DNA of 41,418 nt from positions 1 to 41,418 of the forward strand of contig CAYWRA010000011.1 in the NCBI GenBank assembly GCA_964460305.1, given 5' to 3'. The position numbers were made by a program, and so were the translations under genes. A model generated the notes under the pieces. It worked only from the letters and a program-made list of their open reading frames with translations, did not search any database and had not been told where the DNA came from. The stretch comes from JAPLCX01 sp964460305. GTDB taxonomy: Bacteria > Auribacterota > Tritonobacteria > UBA1439. This document shows, piece by piece, positions 1-8,117 of the stretch (positions are counted from its first letter, which is position 1; each line of letters begins with the position of its first letter).

Positions 1-15
1 GCCTGTAAAGGACTC

Positions 16-49
16 TCACCTCCAAGTAAGTGCGCCCTGCCGGGCGCAC
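16..49 (-). promoter_or_regulatory. Hairpin and strong Shine-Dalgarno at the left edge
   Basis: Read on the minus strand, the DNA after the riboswitch terminator holds a perfect 8-bp hairpin with a 4-nt loop (30-49), then a strong ribosome-binding sequence GGAGGTGA (16-23). No start codon follows at good spacing before the edge, so the controlled gene begins just outside the window. The hairpin has no U-tract and is not a terminator; it may shape translation or be incidental. By its position behind an FMN riboswitch the missing gene should be a riboflavin biosynthesis or riboflavin uptake gene, which is an inference. Confidence 0.55.
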
Positions 50-51
50 AC

Positions 52-84
52 AAAAAAAGTCCTGAAGAACGGATTCTTCAGGAC
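52..84 (-). terminator. Intrinsic terminator of the FMN riboswitch
   Basis: On the minus strand a perfect 11-bp stem with a 4-nt loop (59-84) is followed at once by seven U residues (58-52). It lies 19 nt after the aptamer, the usual place for an expression-platform terminator. The 5' arm (75-82) is also complementary over 8 nt to the 5' edge of the aptamer (211-218), so an alternative antiterminator pairing is possible. Confidence 0.88.
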
Positions 85-103
85 GATAGAGCGCAACCCT
101 ATA

Positions 104-221
104 CAATCCTCTCCCATCCGGACTGTGACCGTCGGCTCCGGAGTTTCACCGGATCTGTCCCTCAAAACGGGACTCGCGGGCTTTACCGCCGGTGGGGACT
201 TGCACCCCGCCCTGAAGATTG
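104..221 (-). promoter_or_regulatory. FMN riboswitch (RFN element)
   Basis: The minus strand carries the conserved RFN blocks in order: AGGGCGGGGTGCAAGTCCCC and ACCGGCGGT near the 5' end, AGCCCGCGAG in the middle, then CCGGTGAAACTCCGG, GCCGACGGT and AGTCCGGATGGGAGA. An 8-bp P1 helix closes it (221-214 with 111-104). RFN elements bind flavin mononucleotide and switch off riboflavin synthesis or uptake genes. A terminator follows directly, so control here is probably transcriptional attenuation. The regulated gene is beyond the left edge. Confidence 0.96.
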
Positions 222-228
222 TGGGTAA

Positions 229-257
229 ATGGTACTATCTGGACCGATTTGGGTCAA
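229..257 (-). promoter_or_regulatory. Sigma70-type promoter for the FMN riboswitch leader
   Basis: On the minus strand TTGACC (257-252) and TACCAT (234-229) are separated by 17 nt, a good match to -35 and -10 boxes. The predicted start near 222 coincides with the first base of aptamer helix P1, which supports both calls. Confidence 0.65.
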
Positions 258-330
258 CCCCAAATTTCTTGTGGCAACCTTTACCACGAAGAGACCGGAG
301 AGTGGACAACAGAGGGCACAGCGATTCCCG

Positions 331-556
331 TTCTCACGAAGAGTAAAAGAGAATAACCTAGGGCCTTCATCCGCTGCCCAAGAGCGAGTATTCATCCGAT
401 GCATGCAACATGTCATTCCGGCGAAAGCCAGAATCCAGCCCATAGGCTTCAACGCTGGCTCCCTGCTTCTACAGGGATGACAGGTTATGGCTGGACGAAC
501 CGGCCAGGACAAGAGGTTATGCTCTTCTCTTTTCTCTCTTTTACTCGTTGTGAAAA
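331..556. repeat. Dispersed inverted-arm repeat, family A, copy 1
   Basis: Two inverted arms bound this segment: 331-353 contains GAGTAAAAGAGAA and 532-556 contains the reverse complement type CTCTTTTACTCGTTGTGAAA. The interior is unrelated to the copies near 8.2 kb and 11.2 kb. It includes a piece reading CATTCCGGCGAAAGCC, a kind of sequence often seen in intergenic repeats. No credible gene is seen between the riboswitch promoter and the RNase G stop codon (258-600). Confidence 0.6.
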
Positions 557-600
557 ATAGCGCTCAGAATAATCGGATAAATCAGATGCTCAAATGGAAC

Positions 601-2136
601 TCACACCTGGATCGGTCTTCCCGTCCGCTCGTTTATGAGCTTGACGTTCTCGATGTGGAGATCTTCCCTCGGCTCGACCGTCACCACCCCTTTGTAGTGG
701 TGCTCGAGTTCCTTCACGGCCTCGCGGTCCTCGGTCGAGAGCCGCTTGCAGACGGTCGGATGCGCCTGGACCTTGATGGGCAGCCGGCGCAAACGGTGGC
801 TCCCACGCAGGGCTAGTTTGATAAGACGCTGCACCTCGATGCTCATGCTCTCCGCGGATTTAACCTTCCCGCTCCCGCTGCAATATGGGCACGCCTCATA
901 CACGGCCTCGCTCAGGCTCTCCTTAACCCGTTCCCTGGTCATCTGGAGGATCCCGAGTTGCGATATCGGGAAGATGTTAGTCTTTGCCTTATCACGCGTC
1001 ACCGCTTTCAGCATCGCCTTCTCCACCATCCGCTGGTGCTTCCTTAAGTGCATGTCGATGAAATCGATGATGATGATGCCCCCGATGTTGCGCAATCGTA
1101 TCTGGCGGGCGGCTTCGTCCGCGGCCTGGAGGTTGGTCTCAAGAATGGTGTCGTCGAGATTCTTCTTGTCGAGGCACCGACCGCTGTTCACGTCGATCAC
1201 CACCATTGCCTCCGTCTGCTCGATGATGAGATAGCCGCCGCACTTGAGCCATACCTTACGCCGCTGGGCCTTCTCGATTTCCTTCTCGATGCCGGAGCTG
1301 TCGAACACGTGTTCCCTTCCGCTGTGATAGACGATCTTTGCCTCCATGTTCGGCATAAGGGCGTTGACGAAGCGTTGGATGTTCTTGTGCTCGTCCTTTG
1401 AGTCGACGACTATCCTGGAAACGTCCTCGGTGAGCACGTCGCGGAGCACCCTGAGGATGAGGTTGAGTTCCTCATGTATGAGGGATGGGCATGGCGCGCC
1501 TGGGACCTGCCTCTGTATGCCAGCCCAGAGGTCGGAGAGGTAGCGCACGTCCTTCTCAAAATCTTCCTGGGATGCGCCCTGGCCGACGGTCCGGACGATG
1601 AAGCCCAGATCCGCGGGCGTGTTGATCTGCCTGAGGACATGCCTGAGCCGGCGGCGCTCCGCATAATCGGCGATGCGCCGCGAGATGCCTATCTGGCGCG
1701 CACCCGGCATCATCACCAGGTAGCGGCCGGCGAGGGATATGTTCGACGAGAGCCGGACCCCCTTCGTCCCAATCGGCTCTTTTATTATCTGGACAAGAAG
1801 TTCCTGCCCCTTCTGGAGAATCTTGTCGATGGATTCTCTCTTGGCGTCTTTGCTGGTGACGCCGAGCCCCTCAACGTCCTCGCCCGCGATCTCTCTGCAG
1901 GCGGAGATTTCGTTGGTGATGTCGGAAACGTGGAGGAACCCGTTCCTGCCGAGGCCGATGTCGACAAAGGCCGCTTGAATCGCCGGGAGGACGTTCCTTA
2001 CCACTCCCTTATAGATGTTTCCGACTAACGTCTTTTCCTGCTCCCTCTCGATCAGGAGCTCCTGGAGCTTCCCATCCTCCATAATGCCCACGCGTGTTTC
2101 GCGCGGTTCCACACTGATAATAATCTGCCTGTCCAT
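601..2136 (-). CDS. rng: Ribonuclease G/E family endoribonuclease
   Basis: A 511-residue RNase E/G catalytic protein, close in length to RNase G and lacking the long RNase E scaffold tail. It cuts single-stranded AU-rich RNA in rRNA maturation and mRNA decay. An S1 RNA-binding domain spans roughly residues 36-125. The DNase I-like catalytic core has the two Mg-binding aspartates in VVIDVNSG (D315) and IIIDFIDM (D358). The zinc-link motif CPYC is at 416-419, followed by the small C-terminal domain. An AAAGGA ribosome site lies about 9 nt before the ATG at 2136. The DUF2344 gene lies upstream on the same strand; this adjacency is common in other bacteria. Confidence 0.96.
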   Translation of the reverse strand: MDRQIIISVEPRETRVGIMEDGKLQELLIEREQEKTLVGNIYKGVVRNVLPAIQAAFVDIGLGRNGFLHVSDITNEISACREIAGEDVEGLGVTSKDAKRESIDKILQKGQELLVQIIKEPIGTKGVRLSSNISLAGRYLVMMPGARQIGISRRIADYAERRRLRHVLRQINTPADLGFIVRTVGQGASQEDFEKDVRYLSDLWAGIQRQVPGAPCPSLIHEELNLILRVLRDVLTEDVSRIVVDSKDEHKNIQRFVNALMPNMEAKIVYHSGREHVFDSSGIEKEIEKAQRRKVWLKCGGYLIIEQTEAMVVIDVNSGRCLDKKNLDDTILETNLQAADEAARQIRLRNIGGIIIIDFIDMHLRKHQRMVEKAMLKAVTRDKAKTNIFPISQLGILQMTRERVKESLSEAVYEACPYCSGSGKVKSAESMSIEVQRLIKLALRGSHRLRRLPIKVQAHPTVCKRLSTEDREAVKELEHHYKGVVTVEPREDLHIENVKLINERTGRPIQV

Positions 2137-2399
2137 CGATAAAAATCCTTTCCAGGCCGCTTCCCGTACCGGGTGATGAGGAATTCCGTTGCGCCTGGGA
2201 CACCGACAATCGGTAATCTCCCGTCGTATGTGCGTAGAGGCATGGCCGTATGCCGCCTCTACGCCCCTGGGCGTCTTCCGTATGAAGCGCTACACTTTTC
2301 ATCGGGTCCTCTGTCACAATCCCAACTCTGTCGCTGAGATTCCGGTGCCGCTCCTAATCAAAATCGGTCCCGGCTCGGGTTTGCAAAGCCTTACATTGA
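2137..2399. other. Intergenic spacer with a 10-bp hairpin
   Basis: No gene is visible. The clearest structure is an inverted repeat, GCGTAGAGGC (2232-2241) with GCCTCTACGC (2255-2264) and a 13-nt loop. It has no U-tract on either strand, so it is more likely a REP-like repeat than a terminator. Confidence 0.5.
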
Positions 2400-3053
2400 T
2401 TAAAATTTCCCGCTCGAGGTCAGCTCGGTTCGCACGATGCGCAGTTTCTTGACGCGTTCCTCAGGCCACCCAAGCACCGCCTCGAGCAACTCATGGGGGT
2501 TACAATTGCCCCCCTCTCCTATCCGGACGGTGAAGCAAATACCGGCTTCCCCGCCCTCCTCTTCCTCAACCTCCAATTCTTTGATCAGGGGCTTGATATC
2601 GCGGTACCGTTCTCCATCGCGCGTGCGCTTCTTTGAAACGATCGTGGGGGCGCTTTTCGCTACCGCAATCTTTTCCCTGGCCTCGCATGCTGATCCCTTG
2701 TCCAGTTTTACCTCATAACCGGCGCCATCAATCATGGCGCAAAGAGACGGCCGGGACTCCGGCACGGGACGGAACCCCTGGATCCGTATTCCTTCGGGGA
2801 GCGACGATTGCAGACGCTGCTGCGCCTCTGCAATATCCTGCCCGGCGACCAACGCCACATCCATGAGCTCCCCACGGCCCTCCATTCCCAGCGGGAGGGG
2901 GGGCCCGAACGACATAAGCGGATGGGGTGAAAACCCCTGAGACATTCTTACCAGCAAACCGGCTCTTCGGAACGCCCTCTGCCAGAGTCTGATAAGATCA
3001 AGGTGGGATATGAACCTGATCAACCCCTCTTTTGAATACGTCACGCGATGCAT
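2400..3053 (-). CDS. Radical SAM-linked protein, TIGR03936/DUF2344 family
   Basis: A 217-residue protein with the family's N-terminal signature: RVTYSKEGLIRFISHLDL, then GFSPHPLMSFGPPLPLGMEG. This family occurs as a stand-alone protein or as the C-terminal domain of a B12-binding radical SAM enzyme (TIGR03960), usually beside RNase G/E. The gene lies upstream of rng, as expected, but no such radical SAM partner is next to it; the 278 bases upstream are repeat DNA. Its biochemical role is not established. The ATG at 3053 lacks a clear Shine-Dalgarno but starts the conserved domain exactly. Confidence 0.9.
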   Translation of the reverse strand: MHRVTYSKEGLIRFISHLDLIRLWQRAFRRAGLLVRMSQGFSPHPLMSFGPPLPLGMEGRGELMDVALVAGQDIAEAQQRLQSSLPEGIRIQGFRPVPESRPSLCAMIDGAGYEVKLDKGSACEAREKIAVAKSAPTIVSKKRTRDGERYRDIKPLIKELEVEEEEGGEAGICFTVRIGEGGNCNPHELLEAVLGWPEERVKKLRIVRTELTSSGKF

Positions 3054-3118
3054 GTTTCAGCTACCATTATCTCAAACCGGCGGGAAGGGGCAAGGTAAAA
3101 TTGACCTACAGTCCCTGA

Positions 3119-3249
3119 AATCCCAAATCCCAAGCTGCGTGGGGCGTAGGGGGTGGGGCGTTAGGCGAAAAATACCTATCACGCCGTCAAGCCTTACGCC
3201 CAACGCCGACACGCATTATCCTCTCCCCAAAGAAATCCCTTCGGGGCGC
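3119..3249 (+). repeat. Dispersed GC-rich repeat, family B, copy 1
   Basis: The module holds CAAATCCCAAGCTGCGTGGG, then a GGGGCGTTAGGCGAAAA block, then ACGCCGTCA, then CGCCGACACGCATTATCC and a CTTCGGGGCG end. Related copies are at 5187-5352, 9615-9785 and, shortened, 29511-29556, all in the same orientation. The GGCGTTAGGCG block and later CGCCTTACGCC-type block can pair as inverted repeats. The rest of the 3054-3331 gap holds no gene. Confidence 0.75.
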
Positions 3250-3331
3250 GTCAATTCGTGGCTGGATAATCCGTGTATATCCGTCGATCATCCGTGAAAA
3301 TCAGTGGCTAACAACTCCGTATTGCCCCAAC

Positions 3332-3968
3332 CTATTTTCTGCCACTAACAACTTGTCCGCCGGGATGCATACGATGCCACACGGCAGACCACGCCTGTGA
3401 GAGCACCCATCCCCACGCCCATAGCGTCACCAACGGATCGGTCAGGTAATCCCACAGGTTGTCGGACTCAAGCAGGTGGACGTCAAATGCCGCGATTGCA
3501 ACAAGCACCGCATATGCCGCCGTGGTCCTTCTTTTCATCCATGCGAGGATCACGAGCGCCAACAGCACAAGCAGCAGCGCCGTCGGCCGATAGCCGAGAG
3601 CATAGATATCCAGCGGGATCAAACCCATTGCCGACGGATAGAGCACGATGCCTGTGATAGCAAGCATACTCGCCAATTCGGACAGGGCGGCCCCCGGCGG
3701 CGTGCGCAATACCCCAACCTGAGATGCCAATACCCACGCGACCACCCCCATCACGGTAACGCCTCCCCCCCCCCGCCACGCCATTGAAATATTCGAATAT
3801 CGCAAGGCCGTTCGCGGGGAGGAGAAGCACCACGAGACAGATGACAGGCACTGCAATTCGCGCACACAGCGAACGGCGACGCCCGCGACATATCGCGAGG
3901 GCGGCGTTTGCCAACAGCAGAAACGGAACGGCGATCCTCGCTATGGGAACAGCCTCATGCAAATTCAT
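3332..3968 (-). CDS. Small multi-pass membrane protein split by a frameshift at a C10 tract
   Basis: The N-terminal frame opens with ATG at 3968. That ATG overlaps the stop of the sialidase-like gene (ATGA, 4-bp overlap), which suggests translational coupling. It encodes hydrophobic segments such as AVPFLLLANAALAI and IAVPVICLVVLLLPANGLAI, then runs into a run of ten G (minus strand; 3774-3765). The remainder of the protein continues in another frame to 3332, with further membrane segments (LLLVLLALVILAWM and others). One G fewer would restore a single protein of about 211 residues. I do not recognise the family. The break may be a sequencing error, a real mutation, or phase variation. Confidence 0.65.
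3765..3774. repeat. Homopolymer C10 tract inside a membrane protein gene
   Basis: Ten consecutive C residues on the plus strand mark the point where the membrane-protein reading frame is lost. Nine would keep it open. Such tracts are prone both to polymerase slippage and to base-calling error. Confidence 0.8.
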
Positions 3969-5194
3969 GGTAGTTTATCCAACCAGGATTGATTGAAACT
4001 CACGTGCTTGATGCGCTTCCTGTGCCACGTGTAGAGCAGATGGAACACGCCGTCACGGGCCTGTATGAAACACGGGTAGGAGAAACCCTGGGACTCCTCT
4101 CCATCCGCCGGCGCTATGTCCTGTTCGAATACATGCGCTACGCGCCATGTGTCACCGCCGTCCCGCGATCCGGCAAGCGAGAGATCGTCCCTGTCGATAT
4201 CCATATTATTGAAGACGAGCCACACCGCCCCATCCCGCCCGCGGAGCCCCGCCACGGAGGAGTCCGGATTGGGGAGGGGCATCCTCTCCGTTACGGACCA
4301 TGTCCGGCCTCCGTCACAAGTGCGGGAGGCGAAGATGCGCCGCGACGCCTCGCCGCTATTGCGCATGAATGCGACCGCATTGGCCGCGCTGAGGGGCACG
4401 ACGGACGGCTGGAGAAGCACCCGGTTGCACGTAATCGGTGACGCATGGAGCACCGAGCCGTCGGTTCCCACGCGCACGAGCCCGCTCCATTTGCCGCAGA
4501 GCTCGTGATATACCGGGAGCCCGATGGAACCGTCGGTATAGAGGACCGGCGTGTTCCTCACAAGCGTCCCCAGGTTGAAAATGGGGCTTGTTACAAGCCT
4601 CCGAGGTTCCGACCAGTGCGAACCGCCGTCCCTCGAAATCATAAAGTTGATCGCGCTGCCGGACCATCCCCCCACTGAGACGCTCACGTAAAAAAGCCAG
4701 AGCGCGCCGCGTGAGTCGTAGGCTAACGCGGCGTTGCCAACCTTCCGCACGTAACGATGAAGGGAGGCTTGGGTCTGCGGAGCATCAACCAAAACACAGG
4801 GGTTCGTCCAAACGCCCGTGTGCTCGTCCCACGCGGACTGGTACAGCGCAACGTCTGACGACCCTTCCCGCTCTCCGCCATACCATACGGCGAACAGGTT
4901 CCCATCGCCAAGCTCCGCCAGGCTCGGGCAATGCACGTTCTTCGTCAGCCCCTCTTCCGCAACGAATCCCTCCCGATAGAATGCGGGGGCATCGCTCTTC
5001 CCCCCTCCGAGGGGAGAGCGCGGCATCTCGAAGGACCAGTTGAGGCCGCGACAAAAGCCTCCATGTAGCGGCGGGAGAAACACGCTTGCTGTCAACAACA
5101 AGAAAATGGCGTTGGTGATGATGCGGTGAACTTTTACGCCGTGCGTGTCATGATCGGTTTTAATGGTACGGTCTCCCCCGGCAGAAAATCCCAA
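3965..5194 (-). CDS. Sialidase-like BNR/Asp-box repeat protein, secreted
   Basis: The protein has three Asp-box motifs (SRDGGSHW, TCDGGRTW, SRDGGDTW) in a sialidase/neuraminidase-type six-bladed propeller of the BNR_2 type. Early FAVWYGGEREG and late SYPCFIQARDGVFHLLYTW fit secreted exo-sialidase-like proteins. A hydrophobic segment AIFLLLTASVFLPP near the N-terminus should be a signal peptide. Proteins of this kind remove terminal sugars or bind glycans; the substrate cannot be told. The start is unresolved: no ATG or GTG precedes the signal peptide in frame, and the available TTG codons (5194, 5278) lie inside a dispersed repeat, so the repeat may have replaced the original start. The 3' end overlaps the following membrane-protein gene by 4 bp. 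Confidence 0.75.
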   Translation of the reverse strand: MGFSAGGDRTIKTDHDTHGVKVHRIITNAIFLLLTASVFLPPLHGGFCRGLNWSFEMPRSPLGGGKSDAPAFYREGFVAEEGLTKNVHCPSLAELGDGNLFAVWYGGEREGSSDVALYQSAWDEHTGVWTNPCVLVDAPQTQASLHRYVRKVGNAALAYDSRGALWLFYVSVSVGGWSGSAINFMISRDGGSHWSEPRRLVTSPIFNLGTLVRNTPVLYTDGSIGLPVYHELCGKWSGLVRVGTDGSVLHASPITCNRVLLQPSVVPLSAANAVAFMRNSGEASRRIFASRTCDGGRTWSVTERMPLPNPDSSVAGLRGRDGAVWLVFNNMDIDRDDLSLAGSRDGGDTWRVAHVFEQDIAPADGEESQGFSYPCFIQARDGVFHLLYTWHRKRIKHVSFNQSWLDKLP

Positions 5195-5352
5195 ATCCCC
5201 CGCCCGCCTCGCATGCGGGCAGGCAAATCCCAAGCTGCGTGGGGCGTAGGGAGTGGGGGCGTTAGGCGAAAATACCAATCACGCCGTCACGCCATACGCC
5301 TCACGCCGACACGCATTATCCTCTCCCCCGAAGGGGCCCCTTCGGGGCGTGG
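5187..5352 (+). repeat. Dispersed GC-rich repeat, family B, copy 2
   Basis: This is the same module as at 3119-3249 and 9615-9785. It ends with the near-palindrome GAAGGGGCCCCTTCGGGGCG a few bases before the DUF116 stop. It overlaps the apparent N-terminal region of the sialidase-like gene. Confidence 0.78.
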
Positions 5353-5358
5353 TTTAAA

Positions 5359-6138
5359 TCAGATAGAGCGCAGTATCTTCTCGAACTCCTCGAGATCGAT
5401 CACTGTGTCCCTGCACGGCCCCTTGGGCCGTTTGTTGGGGACGGCGATGACGGGGATGTGCGAAATCGCCTGCAGGCCTTTCACAAGTTCGCTCTCGCAG
5501 GCCACGGCGATGATTCCCGATGGAGAAAGATCGCCTACGATTTCTTTCGCCCTCTCTCCCCCGGCAACCACCACCATGGTAAACGCATGTGATTTCATCA
5601 GGTCAAGGAGGCGAGCAACCGGGCACTTGCCGCATCGCCGGCAGTTGGCGACGCTCTCCATGAGCTGCTGCGCGCACTCCGAATGCTGTATGCATCTCGG
5701 CAGCAGCACGAGCAGCTTACCTCCCTTGCCCCGCGGCCTCGCTCCACGGGCTATCCGGTTATTGAACGCGATGCACGAAGCGGAAACAACCTCCCGCGAT
5801 TTGCCGAAAATCCCGCCGAGAATTCGGCAGCAAGGAAAGAGCGCCATTACCAGCGCCCGACGCAGCGCAAACGGGATGAACGCCAAATGATCCCTTTTCA
5901 TCGAGAAGAAGATCGCCTCGAATAAAAAGAAAAGGGCGCACGCGGCGAACGGCGCCACAAGTACCAGAAAAACAATTCTCTCCACCAGGGGCTGCCAGGC
6001 GGTGAGGGCGGGACGCAGCAGACAAGCGAGCGCCGAAGCCACAAGGGTTAAAATCAGGCATGAGGTGAACGCGAGAGCGGCATAGAGGACCGGAGTGGCC
6101 GATCCCTTGCCGTTCGGTACATGACACGTTTTTTTCAT
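5359..6138 (-). CDS. DUF116 family membrane-anchored protein
   Basis: The C-terminal half has the DUF116 pattern: LLVLLPRCIQ, then a cysteine cluster CRRCGKCPVARLLDL, then a Rossmann-like segment with MVVVAGG and a final IPVIAVPNKRP. The N-terminal half has two membrane segments (about residues 15-40 and 55-85 from the chosen start). The cysteines suggest a metal site, but no reaction is established for the family. The ATG at 6138 is chosen because AAGGAGG lies 12 nt upstream; an in-frame ATG at 6150 sits directly on that site and is less likely. Length is 259 residues. Neighbours give no functional hint. Confidence 0.8.
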   Translation of the reverse strand: MKKTCHVPNGKGSATPVLYAALAFTSCLILTLVASALACLLRPALTAWQPLVERIVFLVLVAPFAACALFFLFEAIFFSMKRDHLAFIPFALRRALVMALFPCCRILGGIFGKSREVVSASCIAFNNRIARGARPRGKGGKLLVLLPRCIQHSECAQQLMESVANCRRCGKCPVARLLDLMKSHAFTMVVVAGGERAKEIVGDLSPSGIIAVACESELVKGLQAISHIPVIAVPNKRPKGPCRDTVIDLEEFEKILRSI

Positions 6139-6321
6139 CAGCAGTCCCATCCTCCTTCCATCAATGGGAAATCCCCCGCATGAATGACAAATACCAAATG
6201 ACAAAACAAGTGGAAACCAAAATTCAGGAGCCAAAATCCAGAATACCGACTCCTGGACTCCATCTTCTGGATTCCGAATTCTGTATTCTGGATTCCAACC
6301 CAGGGGTTAAACGCCATCCTG
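6139..6321. other. Low-complexity intergenic spacer
   Basis: No gene is seen. The stretch around 6225-6300 repeats degenerate variants of CTGGATTCC and GAATTCTG several times, a short-unit repeat often found in intergenic DNA. No convincing terminator follows the TPR gene. Confidence 0.4.
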
Positions 6322-7977
6322 CTACTGTTTCTCGAGATCCTCGATCCACTCCCTCACACGAGGCGCATCCTCGGCATCCGGGAAGAGCGCCAGGTAAGCC
6401 TTGAAATGTGCCACCGCCTCGCTGGGTTTGTTCGCCTGCGTTTTATAAATCTGCGCCAGATTGAAATGCGCGTCTCCATCGCTTGGATCCAGTCGCAACG
6501 CGTTCTCGTACGCCTCGATGGCCCTCCCGTAGTCCCGCTCGCCCGAGTAGAGCACGCCGCATTGGAAATGCGCCGGTGCGAAATCGGGGTCGATCCGTAA
6601 CGTCTCGAGGAATTGCTCCTTCGCCTTTTCCTTCTCGCCGAGCATGCCGTAACATACCCCCAGGTTATACGAAGCCGACTTCATGCCGGGAGAAAGTTCC
6701 TTAGCCTTCGTGAACGCCTCAACCGCTTTCGCGTACATCCCCGACTTCTCGTACACGTTGCCGAGGTTGAACCATGCAGCGCCCAATTGAGGCTGGATTT
6801 CGAGCGCCTTCCCGTAAAATAAGATGCTCTTCGCCGCGGGGAAGCCAGCGCCATAGCGCACGCCTCCGGCGAACTCATTGAGATATGCCATGCCAAGGCA
6901 GGCCTGGATGCAGCGCGGATTGCGGTTGAGTACGGAGGCGTAGAGTTTCTCAGCTTCGCTGAGATTGCCCCGTGCCGTGAGGGCCTGCGCGCGCTCGATC
7001 AGAACGTTTTCGTCGTCCTCCCCCTTACCGGATTTGGACCGGCCCTGATCGGTCTCCCTCTCCAGCGTTCGGAACAACCCTGGATCGTCCTTTTGCGCCG
7101 CCGGGGAGAGGCTGAACGAAATACCGGCTTCTTCGCGCGCCTGCTGCATCCGGCCCGAATCGAAGTAGAGCCTCGCAAGGGAATGATGCGCCTTGCCATC
7201 TTCCGGAACGGACTCTACGGCTGCTTTGAACGATCGTTCCGCCTCGGCATCCTCTCCACGCGCGCGCTGCACAAGCCCGAGGCTGTAGCTCCCCCCCGGG
7301 ATGTCCGGCTGGAGTTTTACCGCAGTCTGGAGGGAGGCCGTCGCTCCCTGAAGATCGCCGAGTTCGGCCTGTGTGTTGCCCATGTTGAGAAACGCCTCGG
7401 AGAGAAGAGGGTTGGACGATGCCGCGTTTTTGAACTCCTCCAACGCCTTCCGTTTCAGCGAGAGCTTGTTGTAGCAGTATCCAAGGTTGTTATGGGCCGC
7501 GGCGCTCACCTGGGGAAACCGTAGGGCCTTCTCGAACTCGTCCGCCGCCTCTACATACTTTCCTTTACGGGCGTTCACGATCCCCAGATGATAGGGTATG
7601 TAATACTCCAGGGGGCTGCCGGCGGACTTGCCTTCAAGCGCCCTGGCCGCTGAAGAATAGGCCTCAAGAGCCCTGTCGTAATCGCCCAGCTTCTCATAAC
7701 AGAAGCCGAGGCGGTAGTACATTTCCTCATCCGGGATCCCCGTCACAACCACAGCCTTCAATTCGGATGCCGCCGACGCATAATCTCGGTCTTCGTCTTT
7801 GCTCTGCCGTTCCACATCGGGATCGATCAGCCGGTAGCGCCGGTCCCAGCGGGCAAGGAACTCCGTTGGCTCGTAAACTGCGCCGGCGCTCTCCGCTGCG
7901 CCCAGCGGCGCACTACATAGCGAAGCGGCAACGCAGGCGGCAATCAGCACAAATCTACAATAATAATAGTATCTCAT
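6322..7977 (-). CDS. Exported TPR-repeat protein
   Basis: A 551-residue protein starting at ATG 7977 with a signal peptide (MRYYYYCRFVLIAACVAASL, cleavage probably after SAPLGAAE). After a short N-terminal region it is built almost entirely of 34-residue TPR units, for example YYRLGFCYEKLGDYDRALEA, AHNNLGYCYNKLSLKRKALE and AWFNLGNVYEKSGMYAKAVE. At least ten units form two arrays joined by a charged linker (RETDQGRSKSGKGEDDE). TPR superhelices bind peptides or assemble complexes; no catalytic domain is present. It is likely periplasmic. An in-frame TTG at 8001 would place extra residues before the signal peptide and is rejected. Confidence 0.88.
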   Translation of the reverse strand: MRYYYYCRFVLIAACVAASLCSAPLGAAESAGAVYEPTEFLARWDRRYRLIDPDVERQSKDEDRDYASAASELKAVVVTGIPDEEMYYRLGFCYEKLGDYDRALEAYSSAARALEGKSAGSPLEYYIPYHLGIVNARKGKYVEAADEFEKALRFPQVSAAAHNNLGYCYNKLSLKRKALEEFKNAASSNPLLSEAFLNMGNTQAELGDLQGATASLQTAVKLQPDIPGGSYSLGLVQRARGEDAEAERSFKAAVESVPEDGKAHHSLARLYFDSGRMQQAREEAGISFSLSPAAQKDDPGLFRTLERETDQGRSKSGKGEDDENVLIERAQALTARGNLSEAEKLYASVLNRNPRCIQACLGMAYLNEFAGGVRYGAGFPAAKSILFYGKALEIQPQLGAAWFNLGNVYEKSGMYAKAVEAFTKAKELSPGMKSASYNLGVCYGMLGEKEKAKEQFLETLRIDPDFAPAHFQCGVLYSGERDYGRAIEAYENALRLDPSDGDAHFNLAQIYKTQANKPSEAVAHFKAYLALFPDAEDAPRVREWIEDLEKQ

Positions 7978-8117
7978 GTGAGGAACCGGCCAGGGACACA
8001 ATGGTCAGGCGCGATTATATCATAGAGGGGGAAACAAAATCCCAAAGTGTGCGACGGAGAGTGGGAGAAACGGGGAGAGGGCGATTACGAAGCTTTGGAG
8101 TCGCCCCTTCGCCCCCA

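Noticed and set aside
183..512. Minus-strand 109-codon frame overlapping the riboswitch promoter
   Set aside because: It covers the riboswitch promoter and repeat DNA; no ribosome site and no protein-like pattern.
1474..2028. 184-codon plus-strand open frame
   Set aside because: It lies entirely antisense to RNase G and has no recognisable domain.
5126..5890. 254-codon plus-strand open frame
   Set aside because: It crosses a dispersed repeat and the antisense of the DUF116 gene; Arg/Ser/Pro-rich without domain features.
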